Assembly (NCBI GenBank): GCA_018340375.1
Contig: JAFFJZ010000002.1
Span: 17,502,001-17,566,000 of the forward strand
Origin: Gonatopus flavifemur
Taxonomy: Eukaryota > Arthropoda > Insecta > Hymenoptera > Dryinidae
Length of the DNA: 64,000 nucleotides
Direction of reading: 5' to 3'
Part shown: one piece after another, positions 9,396-21,394 of the stretch
How the letters are laid out: every line of letters starts with the position of its first letter
How positions within the stretch are numbered: position 1 is the first letter of the stretch
Notes under the pieces: model-generated
Databases searched by the model: none
Told to the model about the DNA's origin: nothing
The model's input: only the letters and a program-made list of their open reading frames with translations
Position numbers and translations under genes: made by a program

Positions 9396-10630
9396 CACCA
9401 AATCACTTTTAGTTCAGAGAATGAAACTTGATTTGAAGAGATGAGCCAAATTTTTGTTAGATCTACTACTACTAAATCCTCAGTCATACCAACAAAACGA
9501 TTTTGATTGAGCTTATAACAACAAAATGTTCTAGTGAGCACAACAAAGCAGTTTCCCCAGGGTTGGTTCTTTGTTTCGAAAAGTAGGGAGAGATTCAACG
9601 CATGAATTTTTCAGATTCCCGAGTCAACTTCCCGAATGAAAATACGTGAAAGTCAATCGGATCACACGTTTGTCTTCATTTCGAATTAGAGTTGAGTATT
9701 TCGATAACTACATTCATCTGTATTCGGCTGGTGGTCTACAATAGTGCTCACGAGTCGTAAGTACCGGACGTACATTTACCACGCATACGAACGATTGAAG
9801 AGAGAAAAAAGCCGAAATCGCGATATGAGAATCCCTGTGGAGTTTCGGAGAGAAAAGGCCTTCCCGATACCGACCAACCTATGGATGGACTGTCTGTCTG
9901 TCGTCGGGCTGTCAGTGGTCGTCTGCAACGACGATCGCCTTTCTTGAATATATCCAAAGGTAGAAAGAAAGAAAGAATAAATATAAGATAGATAGATAAG
10001 GAGAAGATGGAAAGGAGAGAGAAAGAGGCGCCATCTTAGTCTGCATTCCATTGTTTTAGATGATTCATACGCGGGTCCGACCACGGAGGGCCTTCTAATT
10101 TATTAGTTTGAATATCGAGCATAGCCAGCAGGAGAAAGAGAAAAGACGGGCGAAAGCAGAAGCTGAAGGAAGAAAAGAAGGAGGAAGAGGAGAGTACTTC
10201 AAGAAGAAGCAGAAGAAGAGGAATAAGAAGAAGGAGAAGAAGAAGAAGAAGAAGAAGGTGGCCGAAGGAGTCGGGCCAGAAAAGACGACTGAACAAGAAG
10301 GGTGAGAGGAGTCAGCTAGCTGGGTGGCCGGGGACCGTCTCTTGTTTATACTCTTGCCCTCCCCTCCTCCTCCTCCTCTTTCTTGAGGTGCTCTTTCTCG
10401 TTCCCATTCGTTCCTCTTTATGCTTTTTCTTTCTCTCAACCGCGAGATATTCCCACCGTCGTAGTCGCTGGCCTGTTTCCACTACTTGATACGAACTACT
10501 TAGCCTCGGTATGAATTATTACCATCAAAATTGAACTGAGAGCCCAAATAAGGTTTTTACAATTTATGCCGATTCTTTGCCACATTTTATTCTTCATAAA
10601 GATTCTCGTAAAGTATATATATATATCAAT
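9396..10630. other. Repeat-poor, GC-richer block
   Basis: From about 9740 to 10500 the sequence is richer in GC and CpG than its surroundings, with no transposon. A GAAAGAAAGAAAGAA run and GATA repeats lie around 9965-10000. Frames are open on both strands but are low in complexity and overlap. It is a candidate regulatory or UTR region, not a recognised gene. Confidence 0.4.
10131..10440. repeat. Purine-rich tract followed by pyrimidine-rich tract
   Basis: 10131-10300 is almost wholly A and G on the plus strand with AGAAGA-type repeats. 10350-10440 is pyrimidine-rich (CCTCCTCCTCCTCTTTC). The two can pair in part as an inverted repeat, and the purine run could form a triplex. The Lys/Glu-rich and Leu-rich frames here are products of this composition. 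Confidence 0.7.
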
Positions 10631-12805
10631 ATAATACGTATTCGATTCAAATGCATTCCCTCAACGATAAGACTTTGGTATTTTTATGATCTATCTATTC
10701 CATCGAGATCCAGGAGATTCTTTTCAATATATTCTATGACTTACAATTAATTTTGAATTTATGGAAAGATAATCATGTGAGTTATTGATCACAGGTGGAA
10801 AAGGCTCCATATGGCATACAGCTCTACTATTAAATTCTTGAATTATATGACATTTACGACATGTTACTTCTGATGGTTTTATAAATAAAATATTCCATGG
10901 TATGTCTTCTTTCGAAGATATTGATTGCCGATACGAATTATGGGTTTGAAAGGAACATTTTATATACAATAAAAAATATCTTGAACAGGCACTTCTGAAG
11001 ACAATCGAAGATTGTAAATGCTCAAGATGTTTCAAAGTTCGTAACACTCGTGCTTGAACGCTTTGCAGGTTGGTGAGTTAGCGAGTAGACTGGTTTTTCG
11101 TTAATGCAATTAATTGTGAGAGAATATTTCACAAGCGTTATTGTGTGTTATGAACTGCTGCACCTTTTAGAAATCCAGTCTCTACATTTGAAGCAGTGAA
11201 ATCTTACCCGATGACAGTGAAAAGACCGACCGTTGGAAAATCATTGAATAATAATTAACTGATCTTTAACAGCGAAATGTCATTGATTCGATCAGACAGA
11301 AGCACTTTCAACTATGCACAACCTGTGATTATTCTCTGATTAAGCAATGCTTAATTTCCCTGCTCTCATCTAGAAAAAATGTCCTCACTAATAATTTGCA
11401 TTATTCCACATGAGATTTTGTAATCAAGAAATCAATTTGGCATTAATTTGAATCTATTTTCAAGTCTGAATAATCAAAACAGGAATATGTTTGTCTCCAT
11501 CTTTTCGAAATCGACAATTAATTCCCTTTTATCACAGATGGAATGAGAGGAGTAAATATTTGTTGTATTCTTTTATTCGATATCACGAGTGTTAATTGTC
11601 GTTCGATGGATTTTGAAGGTTCAAAAGGCACATTCATACTATTCGACATGTTCAAATTTCATGTGAACGTCTCATTAATATCATGAAATATCAATAAGAA
11701 CCTGCGTTCATGGTCTGCCAAACAATGACGGTTGCATACAACGAGAACATGTAACACATCAGGACTGTAAACAACTCAATTTGGAATTCTGCCGCTTCTC
11801 TCTTATTGATAAAACTCATTTCATAACATGTATACAAATAACGATCACAGTTGCATTACTATAGAATGGTCGAAAATGAGGTTCGAAGCATTCCAAGCAT
11901 AGCAAAAACAAATGAAATTTATAATCTACCGATGACATGCATTATATTATATGTTATTCTCACGAATACTCTATCCTTTGTTCTCCACGTTATGCAACCA
12001 CGTATAACTGAGATACCATTTCATATCGCTCGAGAATTATTCTACGGTTGGTCCAAACAATCAAATTAACAATTTCCCTATGGCGATTCGCGTGACAACA
12101 AGAGGAAACAAAGGAACATAAGCCCTTTTTCCGTCACAGAAATAATCTTCCGTTTCATGCGAGATATCATTTCAACTACCCTGAGTATCGATGGAGAAGG
12201 GAAGAGAGACTGAATAAAGATTTCAAATGAAAGGACTCAATGACATGTGACCGGAGATCATTTGAAGTGGTGGCCGGACAATGGTCATTGTCGGCCAACA
12301 ACGGTAATCATTCCCGGCAATGTGTTCTTCACCTTCGTTCTATCCGTGCGGCACCCTGTCCAATTCCTAGTTGACGCTTGATTTATTCTTCTTCGCTTTT
12401 AGTGTTTACCACCCACGCGTCTACACGATGACCCCCTTTGTATTGAATCGGGCGGGCACACGTCTCTAGTTTGAAATTTTCGTTACAGCTGTCACTTTGT
12501 TGCGAAAACAATTGATTCGAACTAAACAAAATCATTTTCCCATTGAATCGGATTCTTGATGTTTGTTACGCACCATTTTTCATGCGCTTTCAAAGCGATG
12601 GAAACTAATACCTTTTCTTTTTTCGAGGGGAATTCAAAGTTGATTGAGTCTTGAAAAATATCTGGAACAATTCTGTTGGGATTAGACTCTCTTTGGAACG
12701 TAACAGGGAATTCAAGGTTCGAATAAACAATCAACCCTCACATTGACTTACGCAGGTATTCAGGTTGCAGAAAACATCGAACTTCTAAGCAATGAAGAGA
12801 TCTTT
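10631..12805. other. AT-rich repeat-poor DNA
   Basis: No TIR element or tandem array is seen. The open frames (for example 11851-12069) show no recognisable domain. 12240-12480 is somewhat richer in GC and CpG. Confidence 0.45.
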
Positions 12806-13238
12806 CCCAGTTAACATTTTTCCTCTCCACATTTCGAACATTCATTATGTTCTCTAAATGCCCGAGTCAAAAAGTGAAACCTGATTTAGCTGTAATTCGT
12901 TGCATATTACGGAGTGAATCAGGTTTTATTTTTCGTCCTGTTCTCAACCTGATCTTGCTTTTAACATTCTTATATTCAACCCGATGTTAACCTTTTTCCG
13001 ACCCGATTGAACTCTGGATCGTTGCGTGTTACGGAGTTGATCAGGCTTTAAAAAGTATTACAATTTTTCGACTCAGGTGCTAACAGAAAGTTCTCTAATG
13101 TGTCGATTTCGGAAATCTTCCTGATGCCTTTCTTATGAGGTTTGGAAGTTATCAGAATGTGATCTAAATCAACTTTCTGTTAGCATTTAGAGAACATAAT
13201 GAATGTTCGAAATGTTGAGGGGAAAGATGTTGACTGGG
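12806..13238. mobile_element. CCC-type fold-back, 2-bp TT duplication
   Basis: CCCAGTTAACATTTTTCCTC and the inverse of CCCAGTCAACATCTTTCCCC begin TIRs about 55 bp long and near-perfect; their inner part ATTCGAACATTCATTATG is exact. TT flanks both ends (12804-12805 and 13239-13240). The interior has two related copies of a TTACGGAGTGAATCAGG unit. No coding capacity. The termini resemble those at 40157 and 45958 (CCCAATAAAC). Confidence 0.8.
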
Positions 13239-13239
13239 T

Positions 13240-14227
13240 TGTGTATGACTTTTGATGTTGTTTTACTATTTATTTCTCAAATCTCTATCAAGAGGTCAAA
13301 GATTGTGGCAAGATCATGAATCGCGTGACTCCCCAGTTGAATTTACAATTCAAAAATATTTTCTAAATCTCCAAGTCAAAAATGATTTGCAAAAATGTTG
13401 ATTTAATCTGGTTGAACCCCATTAAACCCTTTGTTCAACATACAATCTCATTCACGAATGAAACCACCGCAGAGTGTATTTCATACGTCGAGATAAATTT
13501 ATAAATGAATATTAACGGGGACGGTAAGAGTATTCAATCGCGGCTGATGAACAATCGCATTGCGTGTTCGCGGTCAAACTGATGTTCTATTTTTTTTTGG
13601 GTTAAATGAACGGTTGTAAACATGAATCTACAACACGAATGTGTCGCTATGGTTTGGTACAAGTAGCAGCAACGGCAAGTGTCGGAGTAGCAAATGGTCG
13701 AAAAAAATCGAACCGAAGCTCAAACTCTAAAGCCCAGGGCAAAAATGTAAATGAGAATGGCTCGGCCGGATGTTGAACAATGTGTCGTAGCGATTGCATT
13801 CCCGTTGCCGTTTTTCCGCGGTTCTCTTTCACGCTTTCCAGTCGTGTTTCCACTCGTACCCTATTATCCTTCATGTCCACGGTGGGCGTGCAAAAGTAAA
13901 ATAACAGTCAGCTCACACCGGAATCGTGACTGTCGAATAATGCTCGTTGAGAATTGAGCTACGAGTTGTAGTATGAGATAAACCGTGTATCATGAATAAT
14001 ACGCGAATAACACTTTTCTCATGCGACACGAAAAACGGATGAATGAGAAATCAGTTGGTTTTTGAATGATTACTGTTGCCACGTGGAGAAAAAGAATCCC
14101 TGTGACGACAAAATCTGATTTTATTGCAAGGCAAAAGTAAAGTTGTGAATTTCTGTATGTGGTGCGCTTTGAGACTTCGAATTGTCAAATTTACAGGTTT
14201 ATTGTCTTTGGTATAGCATGTATCACA
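13240..14227. other. Repeat-poor block, GC-richer in the middle
   Basis: About 13500-14000 is GC- and CpG-richer than its flanks and free of transposons. Frames are open on both strands without family resemblance. No RNA gene is seen. Confidence 0.4.
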
Positions 14228-14231
14228 TTAA

Positions 14232-14486
14232 TCCTCTGGGGATACACTTATAGTTTGAACCAAGTGTTTTTTGAACGCTCATATCTCGGCTTTGAAACAT
14301 CGTAGAGCATCCTGCATTCTTCCCAAATTCATCGCCGAAATCTGCAGAATACGAATCCGAAACCCGCTTCGCTGTACAGTCGATAGTTTTTCCAATATTC
14401 AAAGAAATGTAAAGATACTTTTTCAGAGATATACAACTTCACGAGATGAAGGATGGGTCATTTTGACCCAGTGTATCCCCAGATAG
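14232..14486. mobile_element. TTAA-flanked TIR element (piggyBac-like?)
   Basis: TTAA occurs at 14228-14231 and 14487-14490. Four bases inside each, CTGGGGATACACT and its exact inverse form a 13-bp TIR. GGGTCATTTTGACCC lies just inside the right TIR. A TTAA duplication is the hallmark of piggyBac-like elements (also Kolobok). The four bases between TTAA and the perfect TIR do not match each other, which weakens the call. No ORF. Confidence 0.55.
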
Positions 14487-14490
14487 TTAA

Positions 14491-14640
14491 ACCCTAGCAG
14501 AAAATTCACTGCCACAGCTAATTGGATTGCTGAGAAAGTGACAAGATTGACTGGAACAGTAAGATTGTGTACAGAATAACGAACAAATTTTGCTTGAAGA
14601 GTTAACATTTTTTCTTAACGCAGTTGAAAAATCGCTACCA
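14491..14640. mobile_element. AGCAAA-family fragment
   Basis: It contains AGCAGAAAATTCACTGCCAC, CAGCTAATTGGATTGCTG and ATTTTGCTTGAAGAG, which match the middle of the full copies at 15112-15460 and 31075-31388. Both termini are missing. It lies directly against the TTAA element on its left. Confidence 0.55.
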
Positions 14641-14791
14641 TAACTGTACAGAAAAAATAGTTGGATTAAATGTATTAACAAAGGTGGTAAAAATATGGCA
14701 TTATTAAAATTTCTGTTTATGTGTACTAGAATTTCAGTCAAATGTAATAACGTGATACTAATCTGAACTCGAATCATCGTAAATTTTACTA

Positions 14792-15065
14792 CACTGTAAA
14801 AAATTGCTTCTTGAATTTCAAATACATTTTTCTGAAGCAATTAACATATAAAGTTTATATAAATTTTCAAAACTTTTCTGACTTTTCATATGAAATTTTA
14901 TGATATCTCATACAGAATCATTATTTTTCATGCATTTTTATATGAATTTCAATACATTTCTCAGTAAATTTCATGAATTCATGATTGACCTTGATTTCAA
15001 TTACAAGTTCCAGAATGTTCAAATATTCATCTGATATAAGAGATTTCAGACTATTTTTTACAGTG
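14792..15065. mobile_element. CACTGTAAAAAA MITE, TA duplication
   Basis: The 12-base TIR CACTGTAAAAAA and its exact inverse are flanked by TA at 14790-14791 and 15066-15067. The interior (TTTCATATGAAATTTTATG, ATTTCATGAATTCATG) is AT-rich and partly palindromic. A second copy at 42022-42523 aligns throughout but carries a nested insertion. Confidence 0.85.
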
Positions 15066-15111
15066 TAGAACTCTTATAAATTTAACGAGAAACTTTTATA
15101 GTCGCGTATTT

Positions 15112-15460
15112 TACTGAAAAAAATTTGCTGTTGCAGCAAATTGAGGTATTGATTATAGAATAGCAAATCTTTTTGCTGACCTAGTTGAAAATTCACTGCC
15201 ACAACTAACTGGATTGCCGGGAAGTAACATGATTTTTTGTTGGATTAGCAAAATTTTTAGTATTATATACAGAATAGCAAACAAAATTTGCTGAATGAGC
15301 GAAATTTTTTGCTGCTATAGCTAAAAAAATCGCTGTCGTAGCTAATAAAATTGTTGCGATAACAGAGAGATTGCTGTTAAAGCAAGAAATTTGCTGCTCA
15401 TGCGAAAGGTACCCAGCAAAATCAGGTTTCGCTGTCTCAGCAAATTCTTTTTTCTCCGTG
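15112..15460. mobile_element. AGCAAA-family MITE
   Basis: It runs from TACTGAAAAAAATTTGCTG (first base mutated) to TTCTTTTTTCTCCGTG. The interior repeats the word TTGCTG-n-CAGCAA many times (TTGCTGTTGCAGCAA, TCGCTGTCGTAGC), with GTATTATATACAGAATAGCAA in the middle. The same order of words is seen at 26432, 28484, 29383 and 31075. No target duplication is evident and there is no ORF. Confidence 0.7.
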
Positions 15461-15990
15461 AATATGTGAGTAAATCTGTAAGTAAAACAAAATTTCTGTG
15501 ATAGCAAATAGTTTTCTGTCATTGCAAATAACTTGCTGCTTCAGCGAAAAGTGTGAATGAGGAAAGATTGTAGTTTGCAGATGTAAATTCAGTAGTTCTA
15601 TCATTTTGTGCACAATATTGCATTAAAAGATGCGGAGTTTTCGATTCAAACGCCTGAGGCGTTCTGTTGTCGCACTAGGCAGTCATTTTTCACAATATTC
15701 TTCTTTTTTGGGAGTGTGGCTTGTACTGCAACTGAGATTTTATTGATTACCACAGCCCCATTGTTAGCTGCGACAACAGAAAAAATTTGACTACTACAAC
15801 TGAATTTGTTTTCCATCTTATGTATATAAAACTGCAAATTTAGTTTCCTCAGGGAATTAATTCAGGAACATTCGATAGCTTGGAAGGTTAAACAATTTAT
15901 TGAGGTGGCAAATTATTCCTTGAGTTAGCAAAACATTTGTGGTTCCAGTTAAAATGCTGCAGCAAAATGAGAATCGATTATTTCAGTTAT
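15461..15990. repeat. Degenerate AGCAAA-family debris
   Basis: Scattered words such as AACTTGCTGCTTCAGCGAAA (about 15531) and AAATGCTGCAGCAAAATG (about 15952) resemble the family interior, but no TIR pair can be drawn. Confidence 0.35.
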
Positions 15991-15994
15991 ATAT

Positions 15995-16253
15995 CCCGAT
16001 TCAAACAATTCGAACGGTCTTTGTCCTCATGCTTGATTTCTGGACTAATTTCGTCCTGATTGTTGAATAATCGGGACAAAAATAGGACTTTTTCGAGATT
16101 TTAGTCTGAATTTCTCCTCCAACGGAAAACAAGTGATTGAGGAGAAATTGAGACTAAAATCTTGAAAAAGTCCTATTTTTGTCCGCAATCAAGACAAAAT
16201 TAGGCTCAAAATCAAACATGAGAACAGAAATCGTTCAAATTTTTCAACCTGGG
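15995..16253. mobile_element. Fold-back with CCC-type ends
   Basis: The arms pair along most of their length: GGACAAAAATAGGACTTTTT (about 16073) with its inverse in 16155-16183, and CATGCTTGATTTC with the inverse of GATTTTGAGCC outside. The ends are CCCGATTCAAACAATTCGAA and the inverse of CCCAGGTTGAAAAATTTGAA. The flanking dinucleotides (AT and CG) do not match. Confidence 0.6.
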
Positions 16254-16530
16254 CGACTTTTTCTCATCGTCCAATTGTGGAACCATAATTGTAATTATAA
16301 TCTATCAATAATTGCTTCATCCATAAGCCAAGACAACTGGAAGCGATTAACCTGTACATTTGTACTCGAAAAATTCCAGTACAACGGGAATTTCGTTGCA
16401 CGTAAACTGAAAAATTCGTCATGAACAGAAATCTTGCAATTCCTAGGTACCGGGAAATTCGAGTTTTTCTCCAGAAAATTCCAGAGTCAAGAAAAATTTT
16501 CTTCAATCGAGAAAATATTTTCCAAATTCA

Positions 16531-16734
16531 CACGGAGAAAAATAATTCACTATGGTAGCTAAGCATCAGCTGTGTTAGCTATTTCCTGTATTCGATATTT
16601 GGACAGCGGAAAAAAATGCTGCAAATGCTAGATTTCAGCTCTTTTAGCAATAACTTTTGTTGTTGAAGCTAAAAAATAGTTACCATAGCTAATTTTTAGC
16701 TAACCAAATATCAACGACGTCATTTTTTTCCATG
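16531..16734. mobile_element. CAC-type MITE (AGCTAA subfamily), CA duplication
   Basis: It begins CACGGAGAAAAATAATTCAC and ends CATTTTTTTCCATG, flanked by CA at 16529-16530 and 16735-16736. The interior repeats TAGCTA / TTAGCT words (AGCTGTGTTAGCTA, ATAGCTAATTTTTAGCTAA). No ORF. Confidence 0.7.
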
Positions 16735-16736
16735 CA

Positions 16737-19260
16737 AAAAATCTATGCTTGGTTCCAAAAAGATTTTCTTGTACCAAAAGTGAATATTTTTGGAGGAATG
16801 AATTGTCGATGATAGCAATTATTTCTGATATAGAGTTGTTTTTCCTTCGTTCACAATTCTTGGATAGCAGAGAGATTTATTTGCGACCAACGATTCTTCA
16901 ATTTCTCGTGCACCGAATTTTATAAAATCACAAAGAGTACAAAAATAACCGAAGAATAATTAACGCCGAACTCCGATCGCATGTTCAAAAGGCCATCGAT
17001 GTCGATGATCAAACACAAAAATTCTTCTGGATATTTCACACCCAATTTTATCGACGCCGGATTAAACGTACGAGTTAAATGCATATATGTTTACACTAGG
17101 ACTCGTTGAAAAACGTGGAATCCCTCGATGTTCATCTCTTTCGATCTAGCTGTGCAATAAAGTGCGTTAAATTTGCTATGAAAATATACATATTCTGTCT
17201 CAAACAAGTGGAAAACCAGTAAATATCGAACTCCCGCTTAACCACTTCAAATTTTTTATTTACTTTGATGAGATTGGAACGCAATATGCGCATCGTAGTA
17301 AGTTATTTATCGATTCCATGGTTTTTTTTTTCTCACAATGTTTGTGCATTCATGACAATGAAATATTACACTTTCACTCGAATCAATGAATATTTCGTTT
17401 TCTTTTTGAGAAAAATGGAAAATAAGTTCTTCAATTCCTACTCGTGAAACTTGAGGTGCTCAACAATTCGATAAACATGAATTAAACAAAATACATTTTT
17501 GTGTTCTATGAATCGTGTTTCAATGTCATCAGGTTTGTTTGTTTATAATATGAATTCTTATAGCCATTGAAACTTTGTATACATGGGGAATCTTTGCTTT
17601 TTCCAAAAATCAATTTGTTGTTCATAAAACATTCAGAGTCCAAGCGAACCACTCAGAGTCCGTCGGGAAGAATTTTTCAACTGCAGATGAGGCTTGCAAT
17701 ATGAATCAAATAATTGAAATTTTGTTGTTCCATATGGAAAGTAATCAATCTGAAATAAAAGGAAAAGCCTATATGAGATATGAGAAAAAGATGGTTTTTT
17801 GAATTTGTAAGTTTTGTTATTTACCTTCATCCCATTGAACCCTGGTAAAATAGTTATAATAGAATTTTTTAAACAAGTTACATACACTGTAAAAAAACTT
17901 CCAAAAAAACATTTTTTGGTAAGTTCACAAACATAGTGGGTGAAATTACAAACAATTTTTGTCAATTGACAAATCTTTTCCGGGAAATCACAAAAATTGT
18001 TTGGAAATTTACTGTAAGTTTTTCACCATACTTTTCTGCTTGGAAATTTGATCTTCCTTTGCAAATGATTGTGCTCTCTCGATGAGGACGCGAAATCCCT
18101 TTTACAACTGCAACCAACATAAAACATTTTTTTGCGACAAATCAAAATATTGATTCACATCAGGGAGGAATAATTGGTTTCCTCTTTTATGAATACATCG
18201 TTAGTTCAACGCTGATCGTATCAACGGTGTCACTATCAAACCTACCATATAACGTTCAAGTTCTGCCTCGATGATGATCATTTTGTAACGAGAAAACAAC
18301 TTTATAGCGATCATTATGGGATAATAATGCGAGACGCTGCTTAACCGTAACTGCCATCGTTCTTGTAGGTTATTTTGCACAGTTGTTGCGGTGTTGGTGG
18401 ATTCTATGGTAGAGACTCGCAAGTAAGTAGACAGGCGACGAAGACTGTCCTTCGGACATTGCCTTCCACCATCGTCGCGCTGTACTGTAGTTCCAGGGAC
18501 CGGGGCTGGGACGGGACTTCGAGAGTGACCAATTTTATCCTGAAACTACTATCATCGTTGTCCACCGAACCGTGTCGAATAGTCGCTTCTTTTACCACGC
18601 GGATGTCGTGAAAATAACCGTGCGTGGCCAATTCGAGTACTGCATAACCACCATCGCGTCCTCGTTGTCTTCGACGTCACTGTCACCAGTTCTTACTTTT
18701 TACCTCATATACGTTCATTACCTCGCGTTAGTTATTAACTCATATACCATGTCCTTGTTCCAACGTATATTTTTGGAAAACTCGACTCGCTAATGCTCGA
18801 AGAACTTCTCCAATGATACGCTATAATTACTTTGCGTATACTTCAGTTTAATATAAAACCCCTTTCAACGAAAGTAATCGAACGAGTTTACGTTTCTCGT
18901 ACAAAGAAATCATTTTGAATCTATATTTGACGATGAGAAGACTTCGACTGGTAATGTTAATACTATCGTAGTATGGTCACAAATTATATGTACATCAAAC
19001 TGGTTTCAACGCAAGTCAGTTTCTTTTACCTATGACAGACATTAAGTTTAACCTTCGTATTATATTTCAGTCGTGACAACAGATGTGTGTGAACTTATGT
19101 CCGGCAAATTGTATTGTAATATTTTATGAAGTGCTGTTGTACAGGCAGAACCGAATCAATGTTTCCATAAGATTATATAGAGAAGTATAAAATTATATCC
19201 CTTCGCGATTTAAATATTAAACTCCAGCTTTTTTCCTCACTTCACCGGTCTCTTTCTATT
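16737..19260. other. Repeat-poor DNA with GC-richer 18180-18790
   Basis: A CACTGTAAAAAAA end at 17885 may be the left half of a decayed MITE, with no clear right end. The block around 18180-18790 is GC- and CpG-richer, with frames open on both strands and no recognisable domain. It could contain a non-coding exon or enhancer. No tRNA or rRNA. Confidence 0.4.
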
Positions 19261-19650
19261 CCATTAACGAACAGACCCTATTATTTTGAAGAAATATGGC
19301 TGGATTGATTTCAAATCTAATGCTCGGCTTACCAGGTTTTTTTCATTCGATTCGATAGCGATAGAGTTGGACGGGAGATTTTTCATCGCATCACACTGTT
19401 GCTATCCATAATCGAGTGTTTATTTGAATACCCTTCATTCGAGAGAATAAAGTTTATCGGATAAAAGAATAAGTAGCAAAGTTTTTGCTGGTTTGGCTAA
19501 TGAATCGACAATTTACGAGAGTTTCACGGGTCGGTTGAACTCACCTCTCTCCCTTCGGCCATCTTTCTTCCCTCACGTATCGTTTATCTTTTCCATTCTT
19601 AGGGTTTTTTTCTTTTCATCTTTGTGTTTTTCTCATTACCTTCTATCGCT

Positions 19651-19711
19651 CATGTCAAGTCTTTGACTTTTTCCCCGAGACTCAGGGGGAAAAACCAAAG
19701 ACATCTTGATG
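19651..19711 (+). ncRNA. Hairpin, possible microRNA precursor
   Basis: 19651-19676 pairs with 19685-19711 around an 8-base loop (GAGACTCA). The paired blocks are TCAAG, TCTTTG and TTTTTCCCC with small asymmetric bulges between them, about 22 pairs in a 61-nt fold. It lies in repeat-poor DNA, unlike the many fold-back elements here. I do not recognise the arms as a known microRNA, and a chance or transposon origin is possible. Confidence 0.2.
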
Positions 19712-20220
19712 CCGTTTCTCTGTTCCGAAACGCTGATGTCAGGGGGTCTTCTAGGGGATCTTGGAAAGAAATTTGGAAGAAACTGGCAGGCAGTGATCGA
19801 TGATGATCGTACACCACACGCTCAACGTAGAGAAAAGTTCAGACAAGAATCCGAATTTATCAGTTGAGAAAATCGTGAATATACGATGAAAACGCCCAAA
19901 CGTTCGAGGATGATCGAGGAAAGATTGTGGATCAACGCGATAGGTATTTCGATACGTTTAATTATGACAGCTGATTATTAAATGTATAATGTTGGTCGTA
20001 AGGAATCGTGTTTATCTTCTTGTCGATCTTACGGTTTGATTCGCGGTGGATGTTCGAAACTTTCGTGGGAACTTATCCACGTGTCCGGACAAGAAACAGA
20101 TTTCATTTGATGTGCGTGAGAGTGAATAATAAAATTCAACAAAAAGCTAAGGGTTCTCTTTGTTACGATGATACCTCAATTTTCTGTTCTTCGTTTTGTT
20201 CTCGAGTGAATGGTTTTCAA

Positions 20221-20243
20221 GAGAGAGAGAGAGAGAGAGAGAG
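20221..20243. repeat. (GA)n microsatellite
   Basis: Eleven uninterrupted GA units followed by GGAAGAGG. Confidence 0.95.
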
Positions 20244-21124
20244 GAAGAGGTTTGAAACTATTAGAATATTCTAAGCTTGTTTACATACCGAGTTGTATTT
20301 GTTTTCATTTTCATCCCGCTGTTTTGACCGCAAGACCGACGGTTTATAATCTGGATAACTACGAAGGATACAGGGTACCAATTGTGACGGATTAGCAGAT
20401 CGTCTTTGGATCATTTATATTTTATGGAACAACAAAATAGGGTGTGCTGGGGAACGAACAATTTTTCTGCCGGATATCTGGAGGCGTGCGTAATTGCTAC
20501 CGCATATGGTGCTCTTTCCTGGTTCCTCTGTCTCTTCGGTTTCTCTCTTTTATTCTGGACTGCATATGATAAAAAGGATACCGCAGATACGAAGAGCGAG
20601 GAAGGAAAAAAGCGGTACTCGCGTGATGTAATAATGATAATAATGATGATGATGATGAAACGCCCTAATAATCGCACGTACAGTCGGCATCTGACAAAAG
20701 ACCGATATGCTGTTTCTGTGGTTTTGTGGCTGGGCGCGAGCGAGTAACGAAATTTTCAAAATTCAATGTTCTATTTATAAATATCATCGTTGGCCGAGTT
20801 TAACAACCCACGTTGGGTCAAGTTAATCGAACCGAACGATTATCGAGACGTGTAACTGATCTATAATCTTCACTCTGGCGATCAAATTAGAAGATTTATC
20901 ATTATAAATTAGCTTCAGGGAAATAACCGACAATTTTTTTTCCAGATCGTGTATCTGGTTTTTCTTGAATCAAAAGTAAACGATCGTATTTATGGGGGAA
21001 TGATTTAAATAATGATTCATTCTTATTAGATAAAAAGGGAGACCGTGAATTAATTCTCAATGTTACATCTTTTCATTTCTTGTAAATCAACAGCTTGATT
21101 GGTGATATTATACATTCTCTAAAA

Positions 21125-21310
21125 TTTGTACAGTTAGATTCCACTTTTTAGCCAGCCAAAAGTGAGCCTGTCGAAATTTCGAGTGAAATTCCTACTCTTT
21201 TAAAGTAATAGTTCAGGGTTTGAAGTTAGAAGTGAATTTTTCAATATCAAAGAGTGAGGGTTCAGTCGCAACGAGTGAAAATCCCACTCGAAGCGAACTG
21301 GCTGACTTCT
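21125..21310. repeat. GAGTG-family repeat, copy 1
   Basis: Repeated GAGTG / CACTC words: AGCCAGCCAAAAGTGAGCC, TTTCGAGTGAAATTCC, GAAAATCCCACTCGAAGCG and GCGAACTGGCTGACTTC. The same words in the same order occur on the opposite strand at 27530-28244 and in part at 29278-29380 and 45600-45910. It is a dispersed family with no coding capacity and ends not resolved. Confidence 0.6.
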
Positions 21311-21394
21311 GAGACTTGGTGGAGTATTGTTTTGATTAAAATTATTCTTCTGAAATTAGGGAATTGATTCTAACAAAACTCCCTACATAGAAAT

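Larger units (their letters stand above)
19261..21120. other. Repeat-poor, GC-richer block
   Basis: Apart from a (GA)n microsatellite and an (ATG)n-like run (about 20625-20657), the block is unique within the window. Open frames (for example 20008-20274) are short and unassigned. It contains the hairpin at 19651-19711. Confidence 0.4.

Noticed and set aside
9089..9598. 169-codon open frame on the minus strand, the longest in the window
   Set aside because: It overlaps the right arm of a tandem-unit fold-back, reads through its repeat units, shows no domain and lies in a C-poor strand where long open frames arise by composition.
10036..10439. Leu/Phe-rich and Lys/Glu-rich frames
   Set aside because: They translate a purine/pyrimidine tract and follow its repeat, not a protein pattern.
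20008..20274. Frame ending in an RERERERE stretch
   Set aside because: The charged tail is the translation of a (GA)n microsatellite.
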